This document shows positions 33,008 to 44,149 of a DNA stretch of 64,000 nt, in pieces (position 1 is the first letter of the stretch; each line of letters opens with the position of its first letter). The notes beneath the pieces are model-generated. The model was not told where the DNA came from. It made no database searches and saw nothing but the letters and a program-made list of their open reading frames with translations. The stretch comes from Hyparrhenia diplandra (taxonomy: Eukaryota > Streptophyta > Magnoliopsida > Poales > Poaceae). The stretch spans positions 57,939-121,938 of the forward strand of contig JADLZK010008404.1 of assembly GCA_015847255.1 (NCBI GenBank), given 5' to 3'. Position numbers and translations under genes: made by a program.

Positions 33008-35041
33008 TAGAAAATCTTGGTCAAATGGTCATTCCTACAACAAACTTTACGCATGAAGGGGTTCTCCCCCAAATGGTGTAGATGGGTTCAGAGTATGGTC
33101 ACAGGAGGTAGTGTAGGGGTTAAAGTCAACGATGACATAGGCCCCTATTTTCAGACCAAACGTGGCCTTAGACAAGGAGATCCTATGTCACCTATCTTAT
33201 TTAACATCGTCGCTGATATGCTAGCTCTTCTCATTAATAGAGCAAAGACCGATGGACAAATAAGAGGGATTATCCCACACCTAATTGATGATGGGTTATC
33301 TATTTTACAATATGCTGATGACACCATTATTTTTTTAGACCATGACCCAGAGCAAGCGAAAAATTTGAAACTCTTGCTTTGCGTTTTTGAACAATTATCT
33401 GGTCTAAAGATTAATTACCACAAAAGTGAAATCTTCTGTTATGGTGATGCCAAAGAGATGGAACCTTATTATACAACACTCTTTGGTTGTAACATAGGGG
33501 CTTACCCTTTCAGATATTTAGGTATCCCAATGCACCATAGACAACTCCTAAATTCTGAATGGAGTAAGGTTGAAGAACGCTTTGAACAAAAACTTTCATG
33601 TTGGAAAGCTAAATACCTATCCTATGGGGGCAGACTAGTTTTGTTGAACTCAGTCTTAAGTAGTCTCCCAATATTCATGATGTCCTTCTTTAAGGTCCCA
33701 AAAGGGGTCCTCAAAAATCTTGACAAATTCATGTCAAGATTCTTCTGCCAAGGGTCTAATGTTAAACATAAATATAGACTTGCTAAGTGGGACATCCTTT
33801 GTCGCCATAAGGATCAGGGAGGTCTTGGAATTACTGATTTATACCTACAAAACAAATGTTTATTAGCCAAATGGATTGTCAATCTTATAAATACTGATGG
33901 TATCTGGCAATCCTTGCTAAGGAACAAATATTTAAATTCCAAGACCCTAACCCAAGTATCAGCCAAACCAAATGACTCTCATTTTTGGAGAGGCCTCATG
34001 CATATTAAAGATGAGGTTCTTGCTAAAGGTCGTTTCCTAATTCAAGATGGAACTAGCACAAGGTTCTGGGATGATACCTGGTTAGGTGATAAGCCGCTCA
34101 AAATGAGATATCTGAGATTATATAATATAACAAGAGACCGACATGCTACGGTTTCCAAAGTTCTATCCTCTAATCCTCTTAATATTTCATTTAGGAGATC
34201 TTTAGTGGATAATAACTTGTCTGAGTGGCTTAATCTGGTAGCTCAGGTCTCTAATGTGGAGTTGGTGGATGGTAAAGACTATTTTAAATGGCTCTTAACT
34301 AGATCGGGAGTTTTCTCCGTCCGGTCTATGTATCTTGATACTATAGATACAAATCCACCTTTCCATCACAAGAAGATCTGGAAATGGAAAATACCTATAA
34401 AAATAAAATTTTTTCCTTTGGTTTGTCCAAAAAGGTGTCATTTTGACAAAAGACAACCTTGCTAGGAAAAAGCGGAGAGGGAGTCAAAAGTGTGAGTCTT
34501 TGCAATATGAATGAAACTATCCAAAGATCTCTTTTTTTGATTGCCCTTTTGCCAAGATGATTTGGAGGATTATTTTCTATGCTACTAACCTTACTCAACC
34601 TTTATCAATTAACCATATGTTTGGTACTTAGCTACATAATCAACATCAACAGATTAAGCCTCGATTTGGGTTGGTGTGGCTGCATTATTCTGGGCCATCC
34701 GAAGATGTCGTAATGATACGATTTTTTTTTAAAAATGAAATCTAACTCTATTATGCAGGTCATCTTCAAGGGAGCTTATTGGTTGCGCTTTTGGGCCCGA
34801 TTGCGGCGTGTTGAGCAAGCAAAGGACACCCTCGTTGCATTGAGCAAGCAGTTGGAGATGATTGCTTTAGAAATCTCCAATAGAGGATGGAAGAATTTTT
34901 TCCGTTTGCTTTAGTTCCTATGTCTATGTTCTGAGACACTAGCCTTACGCCGATTTTTTTTTTTTACTTTAAATTGTAATAAGTGGTTGTGTACATCCAT
35001 GGATGTAGAGACCGGATTTTATTATCCATTATCTAAAAAAA
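33008..35041 (+). mobile_element. 5'-truncated LINE (L1 type)
   Basis: The block holds the second half of LINE ORF2 followed by a degraded 3' region and a short A tail (35034-35041). It begins abruptly inside the RT domain, as expected for 5' truncation. I could not find a clear target duplication. Confidence 0.8.
33017..34465 (+). pseudogene. LINE reverse transcriptase (ORF2 fragment)
   Basis: The frame has no ATG (it opens in an in-frame TTG codon) because the N-terminal endonuclease and first RT motifs are missing. Visible motifs are RGLRQGDPMSPILF, the catalytic LQYADDTIIF (YADD), LGLKIN-type and YLGIPM blocks, then WKAKYLSYGGRLVLL and the C-terminal zf-RVT region WKWKIPIKIKFF. A frameshift near 34420 separates it from a tail encoding a further WRCRND-like block near 34700. 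This enzyme would make cDNA at a nicked genomic target; this copy cannot. Confidence 0.9.
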
Positions 35042-35266
35042 ACTTATTTTTTATCTCGTAGAGGCTGACATTATGGTTCTAATAAAATTGATGTCATGTC
35101 AAGAGAATTTATATTTATTGTTACGGATCTTCAAAGATATTGAATGGACACGTACATTTTACTTGGGCTTATTAGCTTGTAATGTAGTATGAACACCTCG
35201 GCGGCTTGACGTTAAGTGATTGAACGCCCGACGTAGCTGCTCTCGGCATTAAGTGCTTGCACGCCG

Positions 35267-35616
35267 ATCTTCGCCAAACCGACACGCTTAGCGTCTACGT
35301 GGCAAGTTTCGCGTTATGTCGCTGAACGCCAAGCCACATATCTTGGCGTACTGCCATTGCACGCTGAGCTTGCAGTCTACTTTTAGTAAAAGTTTCGTGG
35401 AGGATCTGTTTATAGAATAAGTTTTTAAAATGGACTATCTTCGCCAAACCGACACGCTAGCGTCTGACGTACTTTTAGGCAAGTTGGAGGCGTTATGTCG
35501 CTGAACGCCAAGCCACATATCTTGGCGTACTGCCATTGCACGCTGAGCTTGCAGTCTACTTTTAGTAAAAGTTTCGTGGAGGATCTGTTTATAGAATAAG
35601 TTTTTAAAATGGACTA
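35267..35616. repeat. Tandem duplication, about 170-180 bp
   Basis: Units 35267-35436 and 35437-35616 share CTTCGCCAAACCGACACGCT at the start and end TTTTTAAAATGGACTA. The second unit has a short extra segment (ACGTACTTTTAGG region). Confidence 0.9.
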
Positions 35617-35690
35617 AAATACAAAAAAAGTTACAGTGCTCATTTTGCTTTCTTCTCTTGGAAAGTTTGTTTCTAATATACGTACTGGCG

Positions 35691-36555
35691 TTGTGTGGCC
35701 CAGGTAATTTCCTTTAAGGGGATGTGGTGGGGACGTATAACGTTGATCCTAGCTACGTGCAAAGTTGCAGTAGTCATTTTCATCGTGGTCTTGTCTTGGT
35801 CTATTGGCATGCTCGTTTTGCTTTCTTGGTTGTTTCAATGAGTTGCTTTATTTATTATTATATTATTTAGGGGCATTGCATGTCCCACGTAATTTTTCTT
35901 TATCGGGAGTGATGGGGGACGTATAATGTTGACCCTAGCTACGTGCAAAGTTGCAGTGGCCATTTCATCGTGGTGTTGTCTTGGTCGGTTGGCGTGCTTG
36001 TTTTGCTTATTTTTGTTGTTTTTTCTCTTGAAAAGGTTAGTTCTAGTACGTAATGACTGCTTTATTTATTATTACTATATTTTGTGGTGTTGTGTGTCCC
36101 GCGTGATATCTCTTCTCGAGGAAGAGATGGGACATATAACGTCGACCCTAGCTAAGTGCAAAGCTGCGGTGGCCATTTAATCATGGTCTTGTCTTGGTAT
36201 GTTTGTGTGCTCATTTTCTCTTGGAAAGGTTGTTCCAGTATGTAATTGTTGCTTTATTTATTATAACTATTTGGGGGCATTGCATGGCTCATGTGATTTC
36301 TCTCCTCGGGATGGGATAGGGACGTATAACGTCGACCTTAGTTGTGTGCAATGTTGTGATGGCCATGTCATCGTGGTCTTGTCTTAGGTCCGTTGGCGTT
36401 CTTGTTTTCATTGTTTCTTCTCTTAGAAAGGTTGGTTCTAGTACGTAATGGTTGATTTATTTATTATTACTATTTGGTGGTGTTGTGTGGCCCGCGTGAT
36501 CTTCCTTATCGAGGATGAGATAGGGACTTATAATGTCGACCCTAGCTATGTGATC
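35691..36555. repeat. Dimeric tandem repeat, about 200-bp units
   Basis: Five units start near 35691, 35873, 36086, 36277 and 36481. Odd units open with GTTGTGTGGCCC-like sequence and even units with GGCATTGCATG, so the true period is about 395-404 bp. Each unit contains GACGTATAACGTCGACCCTAG or a variant, then GTGCAAAGTTGCAG and CATCGTGGTCTTGTCTTGG. A stray piece (GTTGTGTGGCCCGCGTGAT) recurs at about 38178. Confidence 0.9.
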
Positions 36556-36559
36556 ATAA

Positions 36560-36826
36560 ACTAACCTATTCAGTTCTCTCCATGTTGGCTAAAGATATTA
36601 TGTATGTTCCTGTGTCAACTACTTCTTTGGAGTCTTGCTTGAGTCGTACTGGCAGGATCATCGATGAGCGTTGACGATGATTGTGCACAGAGATTGTTGA
36701 GGTGTTGACTTGCATCAAGGACTGGGGTCTAGGGCAAGAGAAGGGACAAAATACAGTGGAGGACAAGGAGCTAGAAGACCATTACAAAAACCTTTGGCTT
36801 GACAATGAAGCTACTGCTGGTTCTAC
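36560..36826 (+). pseudogene. hAT transposase C-terminal dimerisation region
   Basis: The plus strand reads MLAKDIMYVPVSTTSLESCLSR, then TGRIIDER, then VEVLTCIKDW. This is the hATC dimerisation pattern (Ser-rich block, SGRI, then a Leu/Trp helix). Two in-frame TGA codons near 36673-36681 interrupt it. No BED finger or catalytic core precedes it; tandem repeats occupy that side. The frame is cut by the solo LTR at 36828. Confidence 0.75.
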
Positions 36827-36827
36827 T

Positions 36828-37482
36828 TGTTGAAACTTGGGTTATCCAACTGGGGGGTGTAAGACCTCCGCCCCAGGGCATTGCCCCAAGGGAGGAACAA
36901 GAGATCTCAAGACAAAATGCAAAACTCTCAATATTAAATGGCAATAAGTTTCATTCACCAACCAACATTAGGAGAGCTATGTCCCCTATTTATAGTTTAC
37001 ATCAACCAAGAATATAAGATTACAATTCTATCCCCCCTATATTCCCGGTATATTCCAGCTTTTGCCTTCTCGACTAGAGGGGCTCCGCGTCCTTTCTCTT
37101 CTTGAACCGCCTTAGTCAAATGGGCCAGCACCCAGCCCATTTAGGGTACTGTTCTCCAGCTCGGACCCAGTGGATAACACCTTCGCCAGGTAAGCCTTCT
37201 TTCCTTGTCTATGAGCTCCGGGTTTGGGTGCAGGGGGCCGGACATCTTCGCCAGGCTCGGCTTTAGTCCGAAGCGCTGGCGGAGACCACCATCTTCGCCC
37301 CCTTGTCGCTCGAGAGGGGAGACCTCCGCCTGCTCTGAGCCTCCGCACCTTGCTTGCTACTCAACCCTGCGAAACAGGCATAGATTCGAACATGGTTTCG
37401 TTTGGTTAGCGAAGGATCCCGACCGATGCTCGTTCGCTCGCTTGACACCTCCGCTTTGGTGCCCGGGGACCGTGTTCCAACA
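36828..37482 (-). mobile_element. Solo LTR, 655 bp
   Basis: On the minus strand it begins TGTTGGAACACGG and ends GTTTCAACA, with TG...CA ends. Flanks are CTACT (36823-36827) and CTACA (37483-37487), a 5-bp duplication with one mismatch. A minus-strand TATAAATA box lies at about 36986-36994. No internal region is present. Confidence 0.75.
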
Positions 37483-37772
37483 CTACATTTGCTTGATTAT
37501 TTTGCTGTCATTTGAGTTTTAGTGAGAGTTGAGACATTTATGTTCTCAGAAAAATTTTTGAACAATTGAACCTTTTAATTCCATAATGAGTTAGTCGTAC
37601 CCTTTTCCTTTCTAGGGGTTTTCTCATGAGGTGCGAGTTTACTTAGAAAGGTTTTTAATAAGGCAGCATTGCAATGAACAACTCAAATTTTAATATCTTG
37701 TTTTCATCTTTGATCTTTCTATATGATTACTAGTTAAGTGTTATGTGTGTTGCTACTGGTACACAACATGTT

Positions 37773-37938
37773 GTAGAGGAAAGCGACTTATTGGCCGTGT
37801 CACTTTGTAGAGGAAAGCGACTTATTGGCCGCGTCACTTTGTAGAGGAAAGCGACTTATTGGCCGTGTCACTTTGTAGAGGAAAGCGACTTATTGGCCGC
37901 GTCACTTTGTAGAGGAAAGCGACTTATTGGCGCGTCAC
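37773..37938. repeat. 34-bp minisatellite, five units
   Basis: Units start at 37773, 37807, 37841, 37875 and 37909 with GTAGAGGAAAGCGACTTATT. The variable position alternates GTG, GCG, GTG, GCG before TCAC, so the array grew as 68-bp dimers. Confidence 0.95.
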
Positions 37939-39660
37939 GTGACAGATAGACAATTGCTGGTAGCATATATAACATTAATGCTTGGTTTCTACATATTGTG
38001 AGATAAGAAAAATATTTGCTTGTTTCACAACAGGGTCAGTGCTGAAAGGTTCTTGAATTTAGGGAGGCGCATAGCATAGTACCTCATATCGAAACTCCCC
38101 TCCCCAATGTTTCCAGGCCAATCTTGTAGCCTGCAAATTTGCGGGCGTTGCCCATATATCCTTGCTATTTGAGCATGTTGTGTGGCCCGCGTGATTTTCC
38201 TCACGTCCCTTTTTGTGGTTTCTATTGATTGATTTCGATTGGTCTTGGACCGGATCTGAAGGAGAACACAAAGCACTGTGAGTGCTGGGATGGAGGATGG
38301 AGGCAGCGATGGTTGATGCTAGACTGCTAGTGATGCGGGTAAGAGGGCGTCCTAAGGAGGACGAGGGTTCGTTCAAGAGGACTTCCACAGTAGTAATGGA
38401 GCCCAACCGCATCTAGATGAAGACAAATGTGGTGTACAGTACCAGGAGACTACGGCTGATGGGCGTGGGCGATGGAGCACACCTTCTGGATCTTAGACTC
38501 CTAGTTGTCATTCCCAATGGTAGTGGCGGTGGTTAGGTAGGTGTCATAGCCGGGATGCGCCTTCGACACTCGTGTCCGCCAGCGCCCAGCGGGCAGGGTC
38601 AGGTTGTTCATGAGTTTTGTAGTTTGTGTTAGCACCTCTATTGGATCAATCAATCCAATAGTTCTATGCATTCCATCTAGTGTTGGTTTTCTACAAAAAG
38701 GGAAAAGGGATTCGTGGTACACCATACAGTTATATACGTGGCCTTCTAAATCACGGGAACATTAGTTTATTCTAGGAATGTTGGGCAAGGATCATTTCCA
38801 AACGATTAAATTCATATGTCGTGGCAATGCATGGGCATTCACATAAAAAAATATAAATGTTTGGACACATATCTTTGTTGTCTAGCCTATAATTAGGTGA
38901 CATTAGTGTCTAATCTACCAATATTTTAAGTTTCCAAACATGTTTTCTTATATTTTCATGCATTTTTCCTATTCTACTCCTACATTTCTTTTTCGTTCCT
39001 CTGCTTTATAATCCTGCATTTTAAATTGGACCCAAATTTTGTAACCTCATTGCCAGTACAGTCTAGTGTATTAGCTAGCTAATGGTTGAAAAAAGACTAT
39101 TTCTGTCCTTGGTCAATGGTAGTCAACGGCCTCTTCTCTCCTGTGTCCTCCGTCATCTACTTCTCCCAACAGCATCTTCTTTCTCTGTGATGGTGTTATG
39201 TTGTGGCGAGCGAGGCGGTTTGAGACGCATTACAGTCGAGGCGTGCTGCGTGTGCACACACGATGCACCGTGTCGTGGCAGGGAGAGCGATGCGCGGGCA
39301 GGCAGGCGTGCGCGGCATGGCATGCCATGGCGTGCAGATCCATGTCTAGGAACGCCTTCCAAAATCAGTCGGCACGGTTGAGCCCGACGACCAAGAGGGT
39401 CCAGGAAACCACGTTCTGATCCACCCTCGAGGGCATTTGGGCGAACAAGACGCGGGTGTCGTCAGTGAGATGGCCAGACTTGGTGCGTGTGGTAGTGTCG
39501 TCGAACAGGCGCCGCGCATCTCTGGAACTTGGAAGCACCCACGCAGGCCGGCGCATGTGAGATATTTGTCATGGTTTCATGTAGTTGAAGAGATTATTGC
39601 CATTGTTCTTTTGCTCCAAACAAAACAGCAGATCAATAGAAAATGACCATATATTATAAC
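37939..39660. other. Spacer without recognised gene
   Basis: Contains a stray unit of the 200-bp repeat near 38178, short open frames without domains, and a purine/pyrimidine-mixed stretch at 39180-39560. I see no promoter, RNA gene or transposon end that can be defended. Confidence 0.35.
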
Positions 39661-39781
39661 ATTTTTTTGGATAAAAATATATTAAGACATTGCATCTCTG
39701 TGTGTTTGCATCATATGAGCCCTTTCTCATACAAAAGGGCTCAATATCTGAGAACATTCCATCTTTCTGCAAAACATAATT

Positions 39782-40815
39782 TTTTTTTTTTCTCGACCGG
39801 GCCATTCACCCGTTTTTCATTAAGAGGAAGGAAACCAAATCCAAATACAAATAGAGTTCATGATGCCGAGTGGACATCAAAACAAAACACAACAAACGAA
39901 AAGAGAAAGCGAACAGCCTATCTACCGGAAATAAACTTGGCGATTACATGGTGAACAAACTTCGCGACTAGACCGGGAGGGCACTCTACATCCACTCAGG
40001 CCCCGAGGCGCCGCTTCTTGCCTAGCAGGAAGCGCTCCATGCCCTCCCTGTTGGCCTCGGCAAGAGGCCCCGTGAAGGCGGACTGCAACTCGTCAAAGGA
40101 GACCGCATCCTCATGCTCGGCCTCAACCTCGATCCCCATCTTCTTGAGCAACACTTTCCTTGCCTGGTCCTCTGGCTTAAGATGCCTAGACCCACTCTTT
40201 GCCGCGAGCCGAGCGCCACGTTTGGGTATCATAGAGGCATCTTGGCGCGGGCGCGTCTCGCGACGTTAAATGTCGACGACGAGCAAGAATCTCGCCGCCC
40301 TCCACCTCCTCGCCGCTGCCGCCGCCGTCGATGAGGACGTCGCCCTCCAACCCACGACCCGGAGACCCCAAGCTGGTGGGGGAAGCAGGGACGGCGGCGC
40401 ATCGTGTGTGACGGTGTCCGAGCCCGCATGGTCGCCCGCAAAGCGCCGGGCACCACGGTTCCCGCTTCGACGCGGACGTGGCCGCGGCACTCGCCACGGA
40501 GCCGGCGACGCGCTCTCCCGCCCTCGACGAGGAAGCGGCGCGGTGCCGCCACCGAGGGGAGCAGAGGCTACCCACGGTGGCCGAGAGGTCGGCGTCCCCC
40601 CGTCTGGCTGGGGCACGGGGCTCGACCGGGAAGGACATGGGGCGATAGATCCGGGCGCTGGGGAACCCGGATCCGTGACAGGGGTGGAGGTGGAGGGGCT
40701 GGAAGGGGTGGGCGGCGCGGGGGAGGCCGGGCGGAGCCGCCATCGCCTTGGGCAGGAGGGTCGGGTGGACGAGGCTCCAACGGAAACATTTTCCCTCCAC
40801 TAGAAAAACATTTAG
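39782..40815 (-). mobile_element. ORF1-only LINE-derived retroposon, 1.03 kb
   Basis: Bounded by TGCAAAACATAATT at 39768-39781 and 40816-40829, with the poly(A) side at 39782 (T run on the plus strand). The orthologous unoccupied site lies in the B0 flank at 23176-23190. The minus strand encodes a C-terminal tail at 40232-39996 (PKRGARLAAKSG, QARKVLLKKMG, ELQSAFTGPL) like the one in the 3.15-kb retroposon, preceded by GC-rich Pro/Arg sequence with no knuckle or reverse transcriptase. It is probably a shorter member of the same family. Confidence 0.7.
39996..40232 (-). pseudogene. LINE ORF1-type C-terminal tail
   Basis: A 78-codon open frame starting MIPKRGARLAAKS and ending KKRRLGA, directly followed by the short 3' region and poly(A). 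Similar tails (serine-arginine-leucine-alanine-alanine-lysine signature, then an Asn/Lys-Lys/Met helix) close ORF1-like zinc-knuckle proteins in grass LINE relatives. That comparison is from memory and needs a search. Confidence 0.5.
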
Positions 40816-41150
40816 TGCAAAACATAATTTGAAGATGCAAATCTCTTGTGCTAACAGAGAAAAGATTATAGGAACAGAAACGGATGCGCCCAAGTTAATA
40901 TAGATTTGGTAAATTTCATCTCTTTCACAAGCAAAATCATGGCTTGACGTTGCAATAGCTAATTGTATCACAGCAGCAACATAAACATAGACGGGTTACA
41001 AGTAAAACAGTCTGGACTTCAAGCAGAACGTGAGTTCACCAGTTGTCCGGACAGAGGATGGACAAGCAAGACGCTCTAACCTAAAATCACTTCTACCACC
41101 ATATGGCAAAAGATAAGCTGGCACCAACAGCATCGACTGCTTGCCAAATT

Positions 41151-41405
41151 TCATTTTGCGCGAACGACATGCACATTCATGGTGTACTCGGTGTTTTCAA
41201 GTAGCTCAAAAAGGCAGAGATCTCCAAGCTGCAACTTGTTGTCACAAGCAAACTGTTTCCACCCTTTCAAAAGCCTTTTCATTCCGCGGTTGCGGTTTCC
41301 CTTGTGAATTCGACACCGCACTTCCCAACTCTTGCCACAGCATTGAAGCATCAGTGTTTGGTCCTCAAATGGTAGATATACCTCAGCATATACTCTTGGC
41401 ATGTC
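41151..41405 (-). pseudogene. Intact last exon of a B3 gene (C1)
   Basis: Encodes B3 domain 2 from MPRVYAEVYLPFEDQ through MLQCCGKSWEVRCRIHKG and WKQFACDNKLQLGDLCLFELL to HVVRAK and a stop. The AG acceptor is correct. The upstream intron continues to 41866 and includes a copy of the linker-exon donor (CCAAGCTCACCAAAGC on the plus strand), after which homology stops. It is therefore a 5'-truncated gene, or the displaced 3' end of C2. Confidence 0.75.
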
Positions 41406-41866
41406 CTGATATACAGTAGGCAAATGTTACAAGTTAACGGAAAATAGCTAAAGAAGATGCTTGTACTTGCATCAAGATTGTAAAATTTCTTCAAGGCAAT
41501 TTGTTTAGAACTAGTAGTACTTCAAGGATTAAAAATTAAAATTCTATGTTTCAGAAAAAAACTAAAATTCTTCTAGGTTTTCTAATTTTATTCTATTGAC
41601 CTGAAAAGGTGAGAAGGAATATGTGGTTCAATTTTGCTTGTAACGGTGATTTGCCAGGCTGTGGCTTAGTAGAGAAACAAAAAGATGGTGATTGTTAAGA
41701 AGTCCAGTTCTATATATTCCCATTGTCACTTCAATTCTCCTATCCCTGTTTCTGAACTTGTAGCTCGCTCCCTCATAAAGTAGAGGGAAACCTGTTCTCA
41801 AGAACATACATTCAAATAATGCAATAGAGTATCAATCCAAGAACAAAGTTCCAAGCTCACCAAAGC

Positions 41867-43910
41867 TGTGGAACGCATCAGAAATATGAAGGCGCGCCGT
41901 CTAGGCGGCCTCCCAGGATGGCCACGTAAGTCTTATTTCCATAGCCGTTGGATTAAATTTGATGAATCAATCTGGTTTCATCTTTTCTCACTGCACCAGC
42001 TGAAGTCTCTAGCGCTTGGATGGACTCTCATCACTCCGGCTGCTGTGCACGCACAGCCTAGCGCTCTGCTCGGCCTACTCGAGCAGTGGCTTCAGAGAAG
42101 AGGCACATCAACATTGAAGAGTAAACGACGGTGCAGGACGCGACGAGGATCATGGCCTCGTGGTCTGGCAAAGGCTCATGCCTGCCTTGGCGGGAAGTGG
42201 CTTGGTTGCTAGCAAACCTACACACACGTGCTTGTTCATGATCCACAAAGCATGTGCGGACGCAGCTTCATTAAGATGAAATGACCACTAAGGCAGCCTG
42301 GCGCTAAGCAGGAAGGCACGTAGACGCACTAATAGCACCATCGTGCCACAGTGGTCAAGCAGTAGGATGGCAGGGGCAGCAGCAGCATGCAATAAACGTC
42401 AAGCAGTGCATTGCAGCAGAAGGCAAGCCCACACACGCTAGCACGCACAGCAATGGCCAGCTGCAGCCATGACCACTACGTCCAGAGCCAGAGGCCATGC
42501 CAAGTGCATGCATGCACGACAATTGAAGGAAGGGTGGTCACCGTCAACCACTTGTCAAGATCAATCATTGATGGTCCCTCTGTTTAAAAAAATCTTCTAA
42601 GTATGGGAGATGTGTCACTCAAACTTTGCCAACTTTAACTAGATTTATAGAAAATAGATGTAACATTTATATCTTCAAAAAACTATTAAAAAACTAGGCC
42701 TAAAGATCTTTTCGATGATACAAAATATTTAGTATAATTTTTTTATATAGTGTACTATATAATTACCGATACTTTAAAAATGCTTTGCATCTTTTCTGTA
42801 AAGGAGGGAGTACATGCACCTATCTGAGCAATGGCAACTACATGCTTCGTTCTTGGCCCTACTTGATCTACCAACATCAAATGTGCCAACACTTTAGTAC
42901 ACTGGAGCACATGATGTGATGTATCTTTGATATAGTAATTAAAGCTCTTTGTCTTATCCCTATGTTACCATTTACTGCCAGAGCACATGATGTGGTTCGT
43001 GGTTGCATGTGTTCATGGTCTATATCCCTGCCTATTTATAGAAGAAGCCTCCTAGGCCATCGTCCATCACCACTTAGGCTAGCCACATCACGGATGCACA
43101 TACACCAGCGCTAGACTACTGAGAGGCTACAATTATCTGGTTGTGAAGGTCCTTTCTAGCGTGCGGTAAATAACACATCATGGTGAGCAGATGATTATTT
43201 GCATGACATGTCTCTAGACGATTAGAAGAACAACTTGTTTTCTACATATTTAAAACTATATTTTTTATCTTCTACCTCTACATGTACTGTATAGGGTACA
43301 TATGCATAGAGTGATTTTCTTTTAGCCTATATGTATAGAAGGCATGAGATAATGGTGATAAAATATTTATTTTTTAGAATAGTTATTGCTTAACCGGTTG
43401 ATTTGGATGGCTATATCAACTGCTGGCTTCCCAAGCGTTGGATCGACTTCGTGCGGCCCGATGGCGCGCAGTCCCCCGCCGCCATATCGCTTCAAAGCTG
43501 GCTTCCTACCGCCCCGATCCGCCACAGCGCTTAGATGCCGTAGGGAGACCACCGCCGTCCTCGCCCTAGGCCGGCAGGCCGCCCGTCGCCGCCGCCGCCG
43601 CCTTTGGGACGCTTCCTCCCGGGCGCCGGCCCTTGGTCGCCCCTAGGTTGGCACCCTCCGTGGTCGTAGTCCCCAAGCCCGCTCCCTCCACGGCGGTTGC
43701 GCCCAAGCCGGTGCCGCACCCAGCCTGCCACCGCCGCGGTCGCCCCCGACCGCAGTCGCCCACCGCCTCCAGGATGCTCCTTACGCCAACCTCCCCTCGT
43801 GTCCGCCGCCATCGGACCCAGCCTCCAACGCGGTCGCCACCGTGACAAGCTTTTAGGGACAGAGGGAGTACTTGTTTGTATTTTGCATCAGGATATATCC
43901 CTATCGTTAG
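41867..43910. other. Filler sequence between C1 and the LTR fragment
   Basis: No known domain is visible. 41870-42560 is low-complexity-free DNA of mixed composition. 43020-43190 has a TATTTATAG box and an ATGGTGAGCAG context that look like the start of a plant gene with an early intron, but no coding frame follows. 43400-43840 is GC-rich and Pro/Arg-coding in all frames. A Stowaway-like end (ACAGAGGGAGTA) sits at 43859-43871. Confidence 0.3.
42574..42810. mobile_element. Stowaway-like MITE 3
   Basis: AT-rich block between GTCCCTCTGTTTAAA and TTCTGTAAAGGAGGGAG followed by TA. The termini are imperfect, and the left TA is not preserved. Confidence 0.55.
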
Positions 43911-43912
43911 GT

Positions 43913-44097
43913 TCCATCATATGATACAGATTGATTTGACCCATGAAGCAGTTACCCTTGCCAAATTGTGACAGGACATGATTCAGAGTCTATGAAAAAT
44001 AAATGCTCTTGCGTGCTGTGTATAAAAAATAAATGCTCTTTCCATCATATGATACAGATTGATTTGACCCATGAGGCAGTTCCCCTTGCCAAATTTC
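43913..44097. repeat. Direct repeat pair, partly repeated again at 47985-48095
   Basis: TCCATCATATGATACAGATT followed by GATTTGACCCATGA occurs at 43913 and 44041. Pieces of the same sequence, including AAATAAATGCTCTTTCC, recur at 47998-48095. The repeats bracket the LTR/ORF mosaic between them. Confidence 0.85.
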
Positions 44098-44149
44098 TGA
44101 AAGCATCCCGAGAATAAATACTTCAACGAACGCATTATCTGGCGCTAGC

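Noticed and set aside
33017..34465. Bacterial-type group II intron or retron reverse transcriptase
   Set aside because: The YADD motif sits in a LINE context with RGLRQGDP, zf-RVT tail and surrounding plant repeats; there is no intron RNA structure or msr/msd region.
37773..37938. CRISPR array
   Set aside because: The 34-bp units are directly abutting with no spacers, and the host is a plant.
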